Shown here: piece after piece, positions 44,249 to 58,316 of the stretch
How the letters are laid out: each line of letters begins with the position of its first letter
Position numbering within the stretch: the first letter of the stretch is position 1
NCBI RefSeq assembly: GCF_041956535.1
Contig: NW_027192201.1
Span: 672,206-736,205, forward strand
Origin: Calcarisporiella thermophila CBS 279.70
Taxonomy: Eukaryota; Calcarisporiellomycota
Direction of reading: 5' to 3'
Length of the DNA stretch: 64,000 nt
Position numbers and translations under genes: made by a program
The notes under the pieces: model-generated
The model's database searches: none
What the model saw: the letters and a program-made list of their open reading frames with translations, nothing else
What the model was told of the DNA's origin: nothing

Positions 44249-45275
44249 ATGGCTGACACTACACCTTCAGCCGATAATCGCGGCGGTATGTATTCTCAAA
44301 TACTATTATTGTAGTTTTCATTTTGAAGCAGATGGAAGGGAAATGGGAGGGCGATGCGGTAGATTGAGTTGGCCATTTCTGTTTTGTTTTATTTGTTATT
44401 ATGTTTTGCGCATTGGATCATGATCGATTGTGTTTGCTCATAATCCATATATTGGCATAATAGGGCGTGGTGGTTTTGGACGTGGACGTGGGCGCGGACG
44501 CGGTGGTCGTGGACGTGGTCGCGGTCGCAGGGATGACGACAAGAGCGAATGGTAAGTCCAAACAACATGGCCATGTTCCACCAGTTCCTCATCGACATTA
44601 TTTTCCTCCTCAACTAGGGTCCCGGTCACCAAGCTCGGCCGCCTCGTGAAGGATGGTAAAATCAAATCCATGGAGGAGATTTACCTCTTCTCGCTCCCCA
44701 TCAAGGAGTACCAGGTTGTCGACTACTTCCTGCCCAAACTCAAGGACGAGGTCATGAAGATCATGCCTGTCCAGAAGCAGACCCGTGCCGGTCAGCGCAC
44801 TCGCTTCAAGGCTTTCGTTGTCATTGGTGACTTCGACGGGCACGTCGGCCTCGGTGTTAAGTGCTCGAAGGAAGTGGCTACCGCTATCCGTGGTGCCATC
44901 ATCCTCGCCAAATTGAGCGTTATCCCCGTGCGCCGTGGATACTGGGGCACCAAACTCGGTGAACCTCACACCGTGCCAGCTAAGGTCACCGGCAAGTGCG
45001 GTTCCGTCATTTGCCGTCTGGTGCCTGCTCCCCGTGGTACCGGCATTGTCGCTGCCCCCACTCCCAAGAAGCTGTTGCAACTCGCCGGTATCTCCGACTG
45101 CTACACCACTTCCCGGGGCTCAACTCGCACGATGGGCAACTTTGTTAAGGCGACCTTTGCTGCCATCGGCAATACCTATGGCTTCCTGACCCCTGACCTT
45201 TGGACCGAGACTACCTTCACCAAGGTTCCTTACCAGGAGTTCAGCGACTTCCTTGCTCAGAAGCAACGCAAATAG
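44249..45275 (+). CDS. RPS2: 40S ribosomal protein uS5 (Rps2)
   Basis: Small-subunit protein at the mRNA entry. Exons 44249-44285, 44464-44551 and 44618-45275 give 260 residues. The N-terminus is the usual arginine/glycine array ([17 protein letters not shown]), a target of arginine methylation. The S5 domains follow: [68 protein letters not shown] and [12 protein letters not shown]. The third exon is GC-richer with strongly biased codons, as expected of a highly expressed gene. A 5' UTR intron is likely. Confidence 0.97.
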
Positions 45276-45829
45276 AGGATTTCCTTAAAGGGGGAATAAA
45301 ACCATGAACACTTTATCCTTTTGATGATCTCTCTTGGTATATCTTTTTATTTTTTCCTTTACTCATCGCTTCCCCCTTTTTTTGGGTGTTTTTTCTCGTG
45401 TGATGAAGTTGTTGACGCGGAAAATATTAAAAAATAAAAAAATGGGCCTAGTGAAAAATATTTCAGATATGGCATGGTGCAGTTTGAAGTATATTAAATG
45501 TGAATATAAAGCGAACTATAAGATCCATTACTATCAGTTTGACCCCAAGGTTTTTGTTGTATTAGCTCCCATGTAGCCACCATGAGTCTGTTTTCATTCA
45601 GAAGTGTGAAAAACAGAGTGCTCCCCCAGACTTAATTGGTTGGAACAGCTTTGGTGATCAAGTACGAAAATTCCTTGAAATTATAAAAAAAGTCGTCACA
45701 AAGCTATAAAGCGGAACTTCCCAAGATTAGTGCTATTCATCAATCGATGATTTCTAATTCCAGCATTTAATTCTCCAATATTCATCACGACTATATCAAG
45801 AAAACTTCATTCTATTTTGGTTATTCAAT
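45276..45829. other. Intergenic
   Basis: uS5 3' flank (T-rich) then AT-rich sequence. A frame at 45334-45576 is low-complexity and not accepted. Confidence 0.4.
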
Positions 45830-46033
45830 ATGGACACAACAGATATCATTCGGCGGGGCAATCCGGCCTGGAAAACTCTCGCAGAGTGGAGGAAACCGAA
45901 TGCCCAATTCACCGTCGAGATCGACCCGACACCCCTAGCCGAGCCCGAAGTGAAAGCTGATGAGCCTGATGGGTGGGGGGCTGACATCGTAGAAAAGCCG
46001 TGGTGTGAGAATTTCAATCGAACAAATAATTAA
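45830..46033 (+). CDS. Small unrecognised protein, 67 residues
   Basis: Single-exon ATG frame MDTTDIIRRGNPAWKTLAEW..., then acidic DEPDGWGADIVEKPWCENFN. Base composition is less AT-rich than the surroundings, supporting coding. No membrane segment or signal. Family not recognised; it could be a short lineage-specific gene or the single exon of a longer one. Confidence 0.45.
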   Translation: MDTTDIIRRGNPAWKTLAEWRKPNAQFTVEIDPTPLAEPEVKADEPDGWGADIVEKPWCENFNRTNN

Positions 46034-46290
46034 TGGAATTCATTTAAATATTGATGGTTTAGGTATACTTTAAACCCATGGGTTATTAATTCTTTAATAA
46101 CCACTTGCATTCTCTTCACATGTTCTATTATCAATGATTGTATCTGATTTTTTTTGTTTTTTTTTTGATTTTATATTATATATTGGCTTCTTTTCTGTTG
46201 ATGTCTAACTCTATAGCCTATTTATTCGTCCACTCAAATAAATCATCCATAATATCCCAAGGTATTGCTTAGTGCATTTTTAGAGCCCTA

Positions 46291-47862
<1,572 letters not shown>

Positions 47863-48076
47863 GTTTAATTGATGTAGTATAGTGGAGGTTAATGAAATTG
47901 AGGAGAGAAAAGTGCTTTGCAGGTAAAAAAGGGGTGGCGATCGAATCCTTTCAGCTCGCATGACTCGATTTTTTCTCACACTTTTTCCCACAGTCTTTTT
48001 TTTTTTCACTTGTCAAACGCTTATTTTCACAAATTAACGCTCTTGTAATGATAAGTCATTTTATTTTTGTATTCCT

Positions 48077-50855
48077 TTAGAAGCGGCGCTTAGGCTGCTT
48101 GGCTTTAGTTTTCACGTCTTCGACCGCTTTGCTCGTTACTTCAGTAGGAAGCAATGGATTTCCTATGTTGTATACAGATATCTTAATGAGCCCCGTCCAT
48201 CTTTCATCTTAAAAAAGAGAAGCACTTACGCTCTTTATCCATCAAACGTTCAGCCAAATCGCTAATAATTCCACCCGAGAGGTATCGCGTTGACGTTCCT
48301 CGGGGCATGAGTGGCTGTGCCAGCATGGATTTCAATTGTGCTTTCCATTGTTTGACCTGATGCTTCTTATTATCCCTTTGTTCGTTATCTGAAGCTTTTC
48401 CTTGGAACCTTTTAAGTTGTAAAGCACAAGGGTCAAAATAATGCACAATGGTTATACACAAATAATGAATAGATTCATACATGTCATCATCAAGGATAAT
48501 GCCCATTTCATCGGCACTTTTCCGGAGCCAATTGTCTTCATAGTTCGTCTATCAGTGTAATATGTAAGCAAGAGCTTTCAATGAGGTATAAATAGTGAGA
48601 AGCAATACCTTTTGCATTCTATGCTCAGCTTCGTCTATTTTCCTTGCGAGGCTTATATGCTCTTTCATCTTAGTAAGAATTCCTCGATCTACGGGAAATT
48701 CGGGATATCCGTTTTCTTGAATAAAAATGCAATGTAAATTAAAATTCAGAGCCGCTTTGCTAAAAAGCCCTTACCTCTATTTAGCGCGTTACATATTTTT
48801 TTATACTGCCCGATCTCTTCTGGGCTATTGAGCATCAAGCTGATGCCCTCGCGTTGTGCTCTTGCCGTTCTACCACTGCGATGAACATAGATTTCACCAG
48901 TGCGCGGGAGCTGGTAATGGAGCACGTGCTCGACAAGGGGAATATCTAGACCTCTGGCAGCGACATCAGAAGCAACAAGGATAGCATTTTCGTTTGCCTT
49001 GAACCTGAAAAATCAAGGCATACCAAATTATATTTCAAATGTGGAATGAATAGGATAATATAAAGGCATTTACCGATCGAGATTTTTTAATCGCTGTCGC
49101 TGTTGCATTTGAGCATGTAAACTTAAAACCTCCACGCCTAGTAACCGGAAGACAGGCACCAGTCTCCGGATGGAATCGATGCTGTTGACGAAAACTAGTG
49201 TTCTGCCAGGGTATCGTTTAATGAAATAGTACATATATGCGTCCTTGTCCTTCTGCAGGCAGTCTACTCTAGCTTCGACAAGATTAGAGGCTACTGCAGT
49301 AGAGGTGGTGAGATCGATGAAAGCGGGTTCGGGATCGGAGAACTCAATGCGGTCCATCAATTCTTTAAGTTTGTCTGTCTCATTGGCATTATCATTTTTC
49401 CTACGTCTGTACTCCATAGTGAGAGATCTGGTCATGGTGGCGCTGAAAATGAACGTTTGACGGGGCGAAATATCTTCAGTGATTTCCTTATTTTCTTCGT
49501 TTTGCATATGCTCCGGCCATTCGTTGGTATCGCTATTATAGAAGATAAATATTCGCTTTCAATGACTGTCTAGAAGCTAATAAATATGTAGACTTTACTC
49601 ACGTTCTCTTCCGTGACAGAACCTGGAGAATATTCTGTAATTCTCTGAAGTGGCCCGTTTCTAACATACGGTCTGCTTCATCAATTACCAGAAATTGGAT
49701 GCGCTTTACCAATCCTAAGTATTCGTCATTCTAAAAAAAATACACCAAAAGTAATAAGCAAATGGTGAAGGCTCGATTATACGAAAAATAAGCCTACCTC
49801 CGAAAGCATTTCCCACACACGACCTGGTGTTCCGATGATCACGTTAGGACCTCGTGCCAATAACCTTCGCTGCTTCTGTGGAGCCATTCCACCCACTAAT
49901 GTCATGATGTGGGCTGAAGTAAATTGAGCAATCGCAGTAAAATGGTCCTTCACTTGGATAGCAAGTTCACGAGTCGGAGTGAGGACGAGAGCAACGAGCG
50001 AGTTTTGGGAGGGTGGAGGATTTTGAGCGATGTGATGGATGATGGGAAGCCCAAAGGCAAGAGTTTTACCGGAGCCCTATTAAATACAGTCGTTTGTTTG
50101 TATTCGAAGAAGTTTGTTACAAGAGATGAAATAGTTACCGTTTCCGCCGCACCGACGACATCTCGCCCCGCCATCCCCATCGGCAGAGCTTTCTCCTGGA
50201 TTGGAGTTGGAGTAGTGAAGTTGAGTTTTTTCAAAGCGCGGATAATGGGCCTTGCAAGTTGGTATGGATCCCAAGCTGATATATCTACATCCACCTTGTC
50301 CCATTCTTCGCCGTTATCGTTGTTTGCTGGTTCCTCTTCAACTTCCTCCTTTCGCCTAGGCTCATTCTGAGTATCTTTGTCTTCTGATTTAGGTTCTGAA
50401 GACGCTTCGGTTTTATTTATTTTACTCTTCTTTTGCTTGTTGTTTTTAGCAGTTTTTTCCGTCGACGGCTTTTGTTTCTTTGTTGCTCGCTCAACTTTCT
50501 ATGTTTGAGAATAGTAGAAAATGCGTGCTCAGAATGGACATTAGAAAAGCGAAGGTATATAACAACTCACTTTGAATTTGATAATGCGCCCAGTTTTTTC
50601 ATCCCCTTCATACTCTACATCCACTCCATCGATTTCTTCCAAACTCAGGAACCCACAGCCATCGTCGGAAGCGCCCAGAAACAAACTGTCTGGGCAGCTT
50701 ACTTGTGACCAGCCTAGCGTTTCTTCAGCTTCGCTGTTTTCGTCCGCCGCAAAGAATTTGCGCTTTTTGGATTTGGACTTTGATTGAAGAGGTGAAGTAG
50801 TAGCTAGTGTTGAAGTAATGGACTCGCCAGTTGCCGTATCCGTCACTTCCCACAT
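48077..50855 (-). CDS. DEAD-box RNA helicase DDX24 / Mak5 (60S biogenesis)
   Basis: Nucleolar ATP-dependent helicase needed for large-subunit assembly. Nine exons, 50855-50571, 50498-50139, 50076-49798, 49730-49603, 49532-49074, 49004-48775, 48715-48609, 48548-48230 and 48162-48077, give 750 residues. The N-terminus is Lys-rich and acidic. Motifs in order: the Q motif (FTTPTPIQ), I AETGSGKT (split by an intron), Ia [47 protein letters not shown] and [11 protein letters not shown]. The insertion between motifs III and IV, with [12 protein letters not shown], is typical of DDX24/Mak5. The basic C-terminus is KQPKRRF. Start at [10 protein letters not shown]; an upstream in-frame extension lacks an ATG. 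Divergent from the BAF60 gene, 174 bases. Confidence 0.93.
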
Positions 50856-51029
50856 TTTAATTTTGATTAATATTAATATTGGAATGTAATAATATCGAGG
50901 TAGTTTAAGAGAGTAAACAATTTTAACGTGACTGCTACTGTAATGAATTGGCTCCTCCAGTCCAATATTCCTGTCTGGTAAAACAAGAGACGCGATCAAA
51001 AGTAAATTGGTTAGTCCTCAAGAAGAATA

Positions 51030-52825
51030 ATGCAGACACCCATTCAGGTATATAAATTGATTCTTCTAGATCTAAAACTTCTGCTCATTTCTCACCTAAT
51101 CTCGATCCACTTAACGCCATCGTAGGCGCTCGGTGGTCGACACACCCCCCAGACGCCTGTTCAACGCATTCCCGGTCAAGCCCCTCTCCAGCCGCCACAG
51201 CAACAGATGATGCCAGACGGTCGAGTGATCGGGAAGCGGCCAAGTAGTGGACAACCTAGCGAACGGCAAACAAAGTAAGAGATTATTTTTCAATGTCTAT
51301 TTTTCAACCACTGTATCATTTATTTTTTTGGATTTATTTGCACATTTAGGAAATTTTTGGCCGATCGAACTATTTCATCAAAGGTCGAGACGTTTGTGCC
51401 AGAATCAAGATTATATAATGAATTGGTCGGCTTTGAGAAAAAACTTGACGCGATCATCATGCGAAAGAGAATAGATATACAGGAGGCGATGAGGAGTCCA
51501 CCCAAAGTATGATAAATATAAAAAAATAATTATCATTGATTGGTTGGATTAATTATTTTATTGATGTAGATGAAACGAACGCTTCGTGTCTTCATTTCTA
51601 ATCTTGCCTCCGATCAACCATCTCAGCGTGGAGAAAATGAAGATGATGAAGGCGATGTGGATGCAACTGTGAATCCACCTTCTTGGACTCTACGGATCGA
51701 AGGACGCCTACTAGAGGTATAGTTCAGTTAATTTGAGAAGGATAATTCTGTGGGTATACAAGTTGACACATTTCAATTTCACTCTGTACAGCCCTCCTCT
51801 TCTTCTAGCAAAAATCGCCCGCCTTCCAAAAAGTTCTCTTCGTTCTTCCGCAGCATTGTGGTTGAACTCGAACGCGATCCAACACTCTATCCAGAAGGCA
51901 ATCTTGTCGAGTGGGTGAAAACTCCTACCTCCCAGGAGGTTGATGGTTTTGAAATTAAGCGCAAAGGTGATGCAAATGTAAAGGCACGAATTATGTTGCA
52001 TCTGGACTACTCGCCTGCGAAGTTTAAGTTGTCGCCAGAGTTGGCAGACCTTCTTGGGGTTCGCGTGGATACGAAACCACAGGTTCTCTTGAATTTATGG
52101 CAGTATGTGAAGGTAAGTGCAATTGAATAATGACTTTTACTCGAATTCTAGTCTAAAAACTCTTCATCCTTAGAATAACAAACTGCAAGACAGCCAAGAT
52201 AAGCGTATCATCAATAACAATGAGAGGCTTCGTAAAGTACGTAGACCTTTGTGGAAATAGATGTGATGTGTAGTTATCTTTATTTACATATGCATTATAT
52301 TTGCGATGTTTACAGATTTTCCTCATGGATCGCATGATGTTTTCTCAGCTCCCTGACCTCATCAATCGCCACCTACTTCCTCCGGATCCGATTGTACTTG
52401 ATTACCTAATCCGTGTAGATAAAGATTATCACCTCTCACGACATGCGTGCGACATCGAGGTTGAGCTTGACGACGCACTACGCCAGAAGATGGCGGCCGT
52501 TATTTCGACAACCCCCTCACAAAAGGAAATTCAAACCCTTCATGATCAGATCACGCGGCTGCTTCACTCTATTGCGCAAACTAAAATGAAGAGAGACTTT
52601 CTTGTGCAGTTTGCCAAGCAGCCTGCAGAATTTGTACGGCGGTGGTGCGAGAGTCAATCGAGAGATTTACAGGTGATCCTAGGTGAGAGCCAGGTAGGGT
52701 TAGAGGAGTCACGGCGTTCGGAGTTCTATCGACAAGAATGGGTCAAAGAGGCAGTATTTCATTATATGCACTCGAAAACTGTGCTGCGAATGCAAGAGCT
52801 CTTGAATGCTAGAGGACAACAATGA
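51030..52825 (+). CDS. SWI/SNF subunit BAF60/SMARCD (SWIB domain; Ssr3/Snf12 type)
   Basis: Core subunit of ATP-dependent SWI/SNF chromatin remodellers. Exons 51030-51047, 51126-51274, 51350-51506, 51570-51716, 51792-52112, 52174-52236 and 52316-52825 give 454 residues. A Pro/Gln-rich head (GQAPLQPPQQQMM) leads to FVPESRLYNELVGFEKKLDAIIMRKRIDIQEAM in parts, the signature of BAF60. RTLRVFISN, the LRIEGRLLE segment and the SWIB fold follow (FKLSPELADLLGVRVDT, QVLLNLWQYVK, IFLMDRMMFSQLPDLINRHL), then the C-terminal helical part (QEWVKEAVFHYM). The first exon of only 18 bases is supported by a GTATAT donor and consistent phase. Confidence 0.93.
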
Positions 52826-53135
52826 AAGATGACGCGGAGTGCTGCTTGCTTTTATTTTTGTAATAGTTTTTCTGGCATTGTTTAATATCATTCTCAGTTT
52901 TAGTTAACGAAAAAAAAAAAACAATCAAAAAGTCCATTTATAGCATTGGTACTGACATTAATTCGCAGAAAGAGAAGGCAAATGAAAAAAAAAGAAAGGA
53001 AAACGGAAAACAGAAAACAGAAACAACATTAGAAGAGGAACGGGGTTGAAAGCAAATATACAACGGAAAAAATATGGACATATAGGATACATAAATAGAA
53101 TTGGTGATATAGCAATTATCTGGAGGGGCCAAAAA
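52826..53135. other. Intergenic, convergent 3' ends
   Basis: A-rich sequence between the BAF60 and RING gene ends. No gene. Confidence 0.4.
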
Positions 53136-54381
53136 TTACACAATTAATTCCGCCTTCTCTCGTCGCTTCTCTTCGTCTTTCGCTTCCCAGTCTATATCTC
53201 GCTTGCATAGAGGGCAGGATTTATCCCTCAAGAGCCAGCTATCCACGCACTCTTTATGAAAATAGTGGCGACAAGGAAGTAATCGCATCACTTCTCCCAA
53301 CCCATATTCCCCCAAGCATATAGCGCACGCTTCTGTTTCAATGGACTTGGTATATACACATTCGTCGAGTCGGTTGAGCATCTCTTTGTTAGCGGCGCGT
53401 GTGGGATTGGGGGAGGAGGAAAATATGTGAAGATAGAGGACCAGAATGCACGGGAGACAGCAGGACATCACCGCCCACACGATGACTGCTGAGACCTGGA
53501 TGAGGATCTCATAGAAGGCTGTAGTAAAAAGGGCGTCGTCAATCAGGAGACAGTTCCCAAAGTCTCTCCTCTTATCGCCACTCGTGGCGATGGGGCTCAG
53601 CGGGCGGGAGGATGTGAAAACGATAAATCCACCAACGAGCGACCAAATGATGAGGAAGATCAGCGAGAGACGGCGTAGATAGTCAGTAGGAGGGAATGGA
53701 TGGCTTTGATAATGCAGAAAACGGAGACACGCAAGAATGTTCAACGGAAGCAGTAGAGTGTGGATAAGGAACCATGCAAGTACAGACGTGTCACAGGAGG
53801 TCCTAAAGAATAAAAGTTCGTCAGCCTCAAAGTGCTACTTTTTCAGAGATATCGAGAGCGCGTACTGGGTTGTGCTTAAGACTAAAATATTGAAGAGGGT
53901 GACGGGCAATGCGTATATCAAAAAGCAGACATTCCACAATCTAGCAAAATGGTATTGGATTAAACTCGCCTTCCGAATATCGCATCAATCTAAAAAATAA
54001 GAGCTCTCACCTTCCTTCAAACCATACGCCAGCCGTATACTGTGCGGTTACCGACATTTCGGACACAATGACCACAATAACGTCCATATCGATGACTTGG
54101 CGCATAATCGAGCCTGGAGAAAAAGGCATGGTCGGCTGAGTCAAGAGAGGAGGCTGCAAGGCGGAGAGGGGGGCATCCTGTGACTGATTAGAGATAGGTA
54201 TTCGTTGAGAAGATTGGGGAGAGTGTAGTGGAAAAGACACGGGAGCAAGGTTCAACGCCGGCGATTGGGAGAGGGCTGGGTAGGGAGAAGGGCGCCGTCT
54301 CGTGGGAGCTATAAGCTCGTCGCTCTGCTCGTTGTTGCGACAGCCATGGTCACCATCAGAGCGAGAGGGGATGGGCAGCAT
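53136..54381 (-). CDS. RING-H2 E3 ubiquitin ligase-like multi-span membrane protein
   Basis: Exons 54381-54011, 53940-53839 and 53802-53136 give 379 residues. A Ser/Pro-rich N-terminus of about 90 residues is followed by four or five hydrophobic segments (DVIVVIVSEMSVTAQY, WNVCFLIYALPVTLFNILVL, WFLIHTLLLPLNILACL, LSLIFLIIWSLVGGFIVF, VSAVIVWAVMSCCLPCILVLY in part). At the C-terminus is a RING-H2 finger: CAICLGEYGLGE, LLPCRHYFHKECVDSWL and CPLCKRDIDW, with all eight zinc ligands. It is probably an endomembrane ubiquitin ligase of the fungal/plant RING-TM type; substrate unknown. Only 137 bases separate its start from the stop of the phosphatase gene upstream on the same strand. Confidence 0.85.
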
Positions 54382-54518
54382 TGGGAACGAATTGCAAGCA
54401 GCGCTCTAATTCTCACAAAAATGACCAAGGATTTATTAAGTGAGAAGGTAATTGGGAAAAGAGATAGGCGACCATATATGAAAGGGCATTTGCGCCAATG
54501 ATTTCACAATAAATTGAG

Positions 54519-56095
54519 CTAGGATTCAAACTCAGACCAGCCCATTTCATCCACTTGACACATTCGTGTGAAATCGCAGCCAGTATTGGCCAGCCAAGAG
54601 GCCTCGGCTGTCTCCCACTCGCACCAAGGACTCTCGCACCCAGGTATGTGGATCTCCTGCTCATTCAGAAGCAGTCGGATCCTTGCGCCTTTGTCCTTGC
54701 AGCGCCACACTTCTAGCATAATATTCGCGGCAAAGGGCGATATGAGAGCTCCTCGGAAGAGTCGGCCGTGGATGAATTCAAGGGTGCTGTTGGCCAGAAG
54801 CGGCTGCGAGTCCCGATAAAGGCCGAGAATCGTGACGAGGAAAAAAATCGTCTCGCTGTGCCCAAATCGAAACACGGCCTTCGCGGGCTCCGTTGCGTTG
54901 GCTCCCGGTGGGGATAGAACGGCCCGGATGTCGTTGACGAGACTGGTTAAGAGCTGGCAGCCTATATGCTCGTTCAATTCATTCCCCTACAAATGAGAAC
55001 AAACGCAATACAAAAAAGAATAAGATACACGATGGCGACTTTGCATACAAAGGCAGCAATACATGTCCATATTCGTAATAATGTCCCAGATCATTGGCAT
55101 ACTCCATTAGCAGTATCTCATCCTTTTCAAACATGTCGCACCAACTCCTTTTCTTCCAAGTCGCGTACTCGAACCCACATAACTTGTACATACTTTTAAT
55201 CTCGTCCAGATCGAAAATTGTCGAGCCAAGTACAGAATTGAGGCGTGAGGCTATTGGCTTTAGGGTCGCGCCATAGTGGAAGAGTTGGTCTTTGGCACGA
55301 GTATGCGCATAGGCCAGCCAACGCGGACAGGCCAATTTCATTGCTAACTCCTTATCCTCTCCCTATTGATGGTAACATTAGAGAGTTTGCCAGTATGGCG
55401 GAAGCACACGCTCGATACCTTTGGAATAGTGTGAATATACATCGGCCTCTGCTTTCCAAATCCAATCTCTCCTTTCCCCTCAAAGGCTCCTATGGAAAAC
55501 GCATATGCACTCTCCCCACTTCTCGCAAACTCTGAGCTACTTACCCTGACTTCTGTAGATCCCGCATTATCCAGCAACTGGGCATATCGCTGAGAAACAC
55601 GTTTACCTAGTAGATACATGTCTTGTTCTCCACGAGGAGAGAGACGGTTCTCGAGCTCAGGAGGAAACGGATTGTTCCAGCGAGAGAGCCAGGTGAACTG
55701 GGGAGGAAAGGTAAATTTGCTGATAACAGCACTAAGGCGGGTAAAAGCGTTGATATCTCTTATACTTGGGTATCGTGCACCGTGTCGTGATATCTGTTAT
55801 ACAAACACTATTATGAAATTTGGTAGAAGTGCTACAACACTACGCTATCGTATACAATTTGAATATGCACGAGGTCGCACCCTTCCGGCCCTTTGGCAGG
55901 CTCCGCAACTTCACCGCCCAGGGGATATGGGCTATTTGTACCGAGTCGACGTGCTATCCATTCTTCTTCTTCGTTGCTATCCTGTGGTTGTTTCGGTCTA
56001 GGAAGGGTAATCAGTGGATGGGCAATAAACCAGGTGATAATGGCGAACAAAATGCAAAGAACGAGAATGTGAAGTCGTTTCCTAGTCTCCATCAT
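54519..56095 (-). CDS. Histidine acid phosphatase, MINPP1-like
   Basis: Multiple inositol polyphosphate phosphatase type. Exons 56095-55871, 55793-55419, 55362-55063 and 54986-54519 give 455 residues (human MINPP1 about 487). An N-terminal hydrophobic segment (ILVLCILFAIITWFIAH) acts as signal or anchor. The catalytic motif ISRHGARYP opens exon 2 and carries the nucleophile His. Next come LSPRGEQDMYLLGKR, RVSSSEFARSGESAYAF, FEYATWKKRSWCDMFEKDE and the distal acid motif FGHSETIFFLVTILGL (HSE in place of HAE/HD). The tail is cysteine-rich. The protein is probably secreted or ER-resident, hydrolysing phytate or related phosphates. Two Met codons begin the frame; either may start. Confidence 0.88.
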
Positions 56096-56468
56096 ATGAA
56101 TTGCGAAATTCGGGAGGGAAACAAGGGGGTTCTAAGTGTATGCAATATGGGAGATTTCTAAGGTCTTGTGATTAGAGATTTCATGTGGAGGTCGATATGA
56201 AAGGATATAAAAAAGATATAGAATCGAGATTATTTTTGACTTTGTTGGGCTCCAATCGCTTGGCTCACGTGTAACCATTATGAGATTTGTCTCGTTAGAG
56301 TATCAATTTATATTTGGAATAATGAACAATTTATATCAAAAACTTCTAGTTATTAGTTTATTATTGTAGTCGCTTACTCTCTTTTGAAGTCACCCGGTTT
56401 AATCATATGGACAAGAGGGGGGGGGAGGGAGGAAGTCGAGGAGAGGATTTACCATATTGAATCTCTAT
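56096..56468. other. Intergenic with a G-run
   Basis: Phosphatase promoter and CLP1 3' flank. A G-rich run (GGGGGGGGG then GGGAGG) lies near 56416. No gene seen. Confidence 0.4.
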
Positions 56469-58316
56469 TTAGCTTTCTACCCATTTAAATGAACCCATAA
56501 TTAAATATTTTTTCGGTAGTCTTCCAGGAGAGGGTGATAGCACAGTCATTTTGCGTTTCGCCTCGTTTACCTCTGACCTATTAGAGCAATAAAAGAGGAA
56601 GGAAAAAAAAGAAGGTTTCAGAAATGGGGTATCTAATAAATCATCGCACAATGCGATTACATACACATAAACAAAACCAGCAACGTTGGCCTCAAGTACT
56701 TCCTCCTCGCTTGTTGCATTTGATAAAGCAAGTACCGAATGCAGGAGAATGTCGCCTGGATCTACGGGCATCAATTGTGTTTCGCTAACGGTACGGTCGG
56801 ATCCGAGAGGTAGCGCAGAAGAAGGTGCAAGAGAGCCTTTAAATCGTAACAAAATGGTTAAAAATCCGAGATTCTGTATAAAAATAGCAAAGTTGGATAT
56901 AACCTCCGCCCACACGATATATTACTACATCGCTAAAATGGAGAATGACGCTATACGGTGACAGCTCTGATTTCGGTGTCCCATAAAAATACTCTTTAAT
57001 TTTTGCCATTTTAGCCTGTCGAAGAAATGCAGGCTCCCTTTGGACCACCCCTCCTGATTTGGCTAGTTTTACGACTTGGAGCGTAGAATTGTCCTTATAA
57101 ATATTAAGCATATCGCTATAGAGACGCTCGTGGCCCAGGACCAGAAGTGTTGTGACCATAAAGGATTGGATAATATGATCGAGTACTGAGTAAGCACTCT
57201 GGTCAATAAAGCCGCAAGTGTCGATAATTAAACCCGATACACGTGCTAGAAGAAAATATTAAATGGGGAACATACCGGGCCAAAATGAGGTACAACACAT
57301 ACCATCTTCGTCATCTGCCATACGGCATTTTACAGCATGACTTAAGCGCGATACAAGTAATTTGTAAAGCTTTTCATTATCGCTAATGGATGTGTACCCA
57401 TAATAATATGAAAGTGGGGAAACTGAGGACCCTGTTGTGGGAACTGCACCTAATCCGAATGCCTCGTCTACCTCAACGATATGAGAAAGGGCAGTTGCTG
57501 AAAGTGTACCAGGCATGGTAATAGTTCCCTATAAAAAAAGAGGGGAACTCGTGAAAAATCCCCAGTAAATTACAATGGAGTATATCAACTTACCTCATCC
57601 GAATCCAAATTGACGTAGATAGGTCGCCTCCCCATACGTACACCATAACACATAAGTAGTTTACAAAGTGATGTTTTTCCAACGTCAGTTGGCCCTAACA
57701 CGAGAACTTTGGGACCTTCTTCACCTTTTTCCTTCGCATCCTCGCGTCGTTGTTCAAGAGCCATATGTGTGTTAAGATAACTTATCATTGGTGTTTCATT
57801 AGCCTGGTATGCTACACTACAATTACCAGTGATGTGTAGTCCAGAAAGAGAGAAAAATGGTTAAGGATAAAATAAAACTAAGGAATGCTAATTAGTATAT
57901 GCTAAGGGTTAAAAGCAAAAAAAAAAGGATATCTGAAGGTTGCAACCATGCCATGTGAATAAGGCAATTTTGGTGCCAGAAAAAACATATTCTGGTCCAA
58001 CAGCAAGTTCAGCACCAAAAATCTCGGCCGTTCCAGATTTAAGCTGTAAATGGTTTATAAAACGTGTAAAAATTATAGAGGAATTGCATATTTTAGATCA
58101 GTGGTTCCACATTTGATTGCTACCTTTAACTTGATGCGCTCTCCAAACTTTACTTCTAGTCGTAGTTCGCATTCGGCTTCAAGTGTCCATTCTTTTGTCT
58201 CCGTATTCTACGTGAATAAATCAGGGATATATCAGTTGAAATATATAATCTCTGCAAAAACACATGGTGTTGCCTTTCGACAACTTAGCATGCCGTACCT
58301 CAATTAATTTTGACAT
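56469..58316 (-). CDS. CLP1: Polynucleotide kinase CLP1 (mRNA 3'-end formation and tRNA splicing)
   Basis: Subunit of cleavage factor II/CFIA and 5'-OH polynucleotide kinase family member. Exons 58316-58299, 58207-58124, 58043-57933, 57833-57594, 57528-57303, 57245-56904, 56836-56665 and 56577-56469 give 433 residues (human 425), all phases agreeing. Domains: the N-terminal beta part (EWTLEAECELRLEV, GTAEIFGAELA, FTWHGCNLQ), the P-loop GPTDVGKTSL, then VNLDSDEGTITMPGTLS, IIDTCGFID, FSDVVIYR and SALPLG, ending VLSPSPGRLPKKYLIMGS. The third intron has no GT-AG solution that keeps HGCNLQITG; it reads as AT-AC and U12-like (separate entry). The gene is divergent from a small ORF at 58615. Confidence 0.95.
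57834..57932 (-). other. Candidate U12-type AT-AC intron in CLP1
   Basis: A 99-base intron with 5' end ATATCCTTT (57932-57924), the U12 donor consensus. An internal ATCCTTAAC (about 57868-57860) matches eight of nine positions of the U12 branch element TTCCTTAAC. The intron ends in AC just before ATC ACT GGT. Removing it in phase 0 gives HGCNLQ-ITGNCSVAYQ, colinear with animal CLP1 without gain or loss of residues. No polypyrimidine-AG is needed. The branch-to-end distance (27) is slightly long. Confidence 0.75.
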
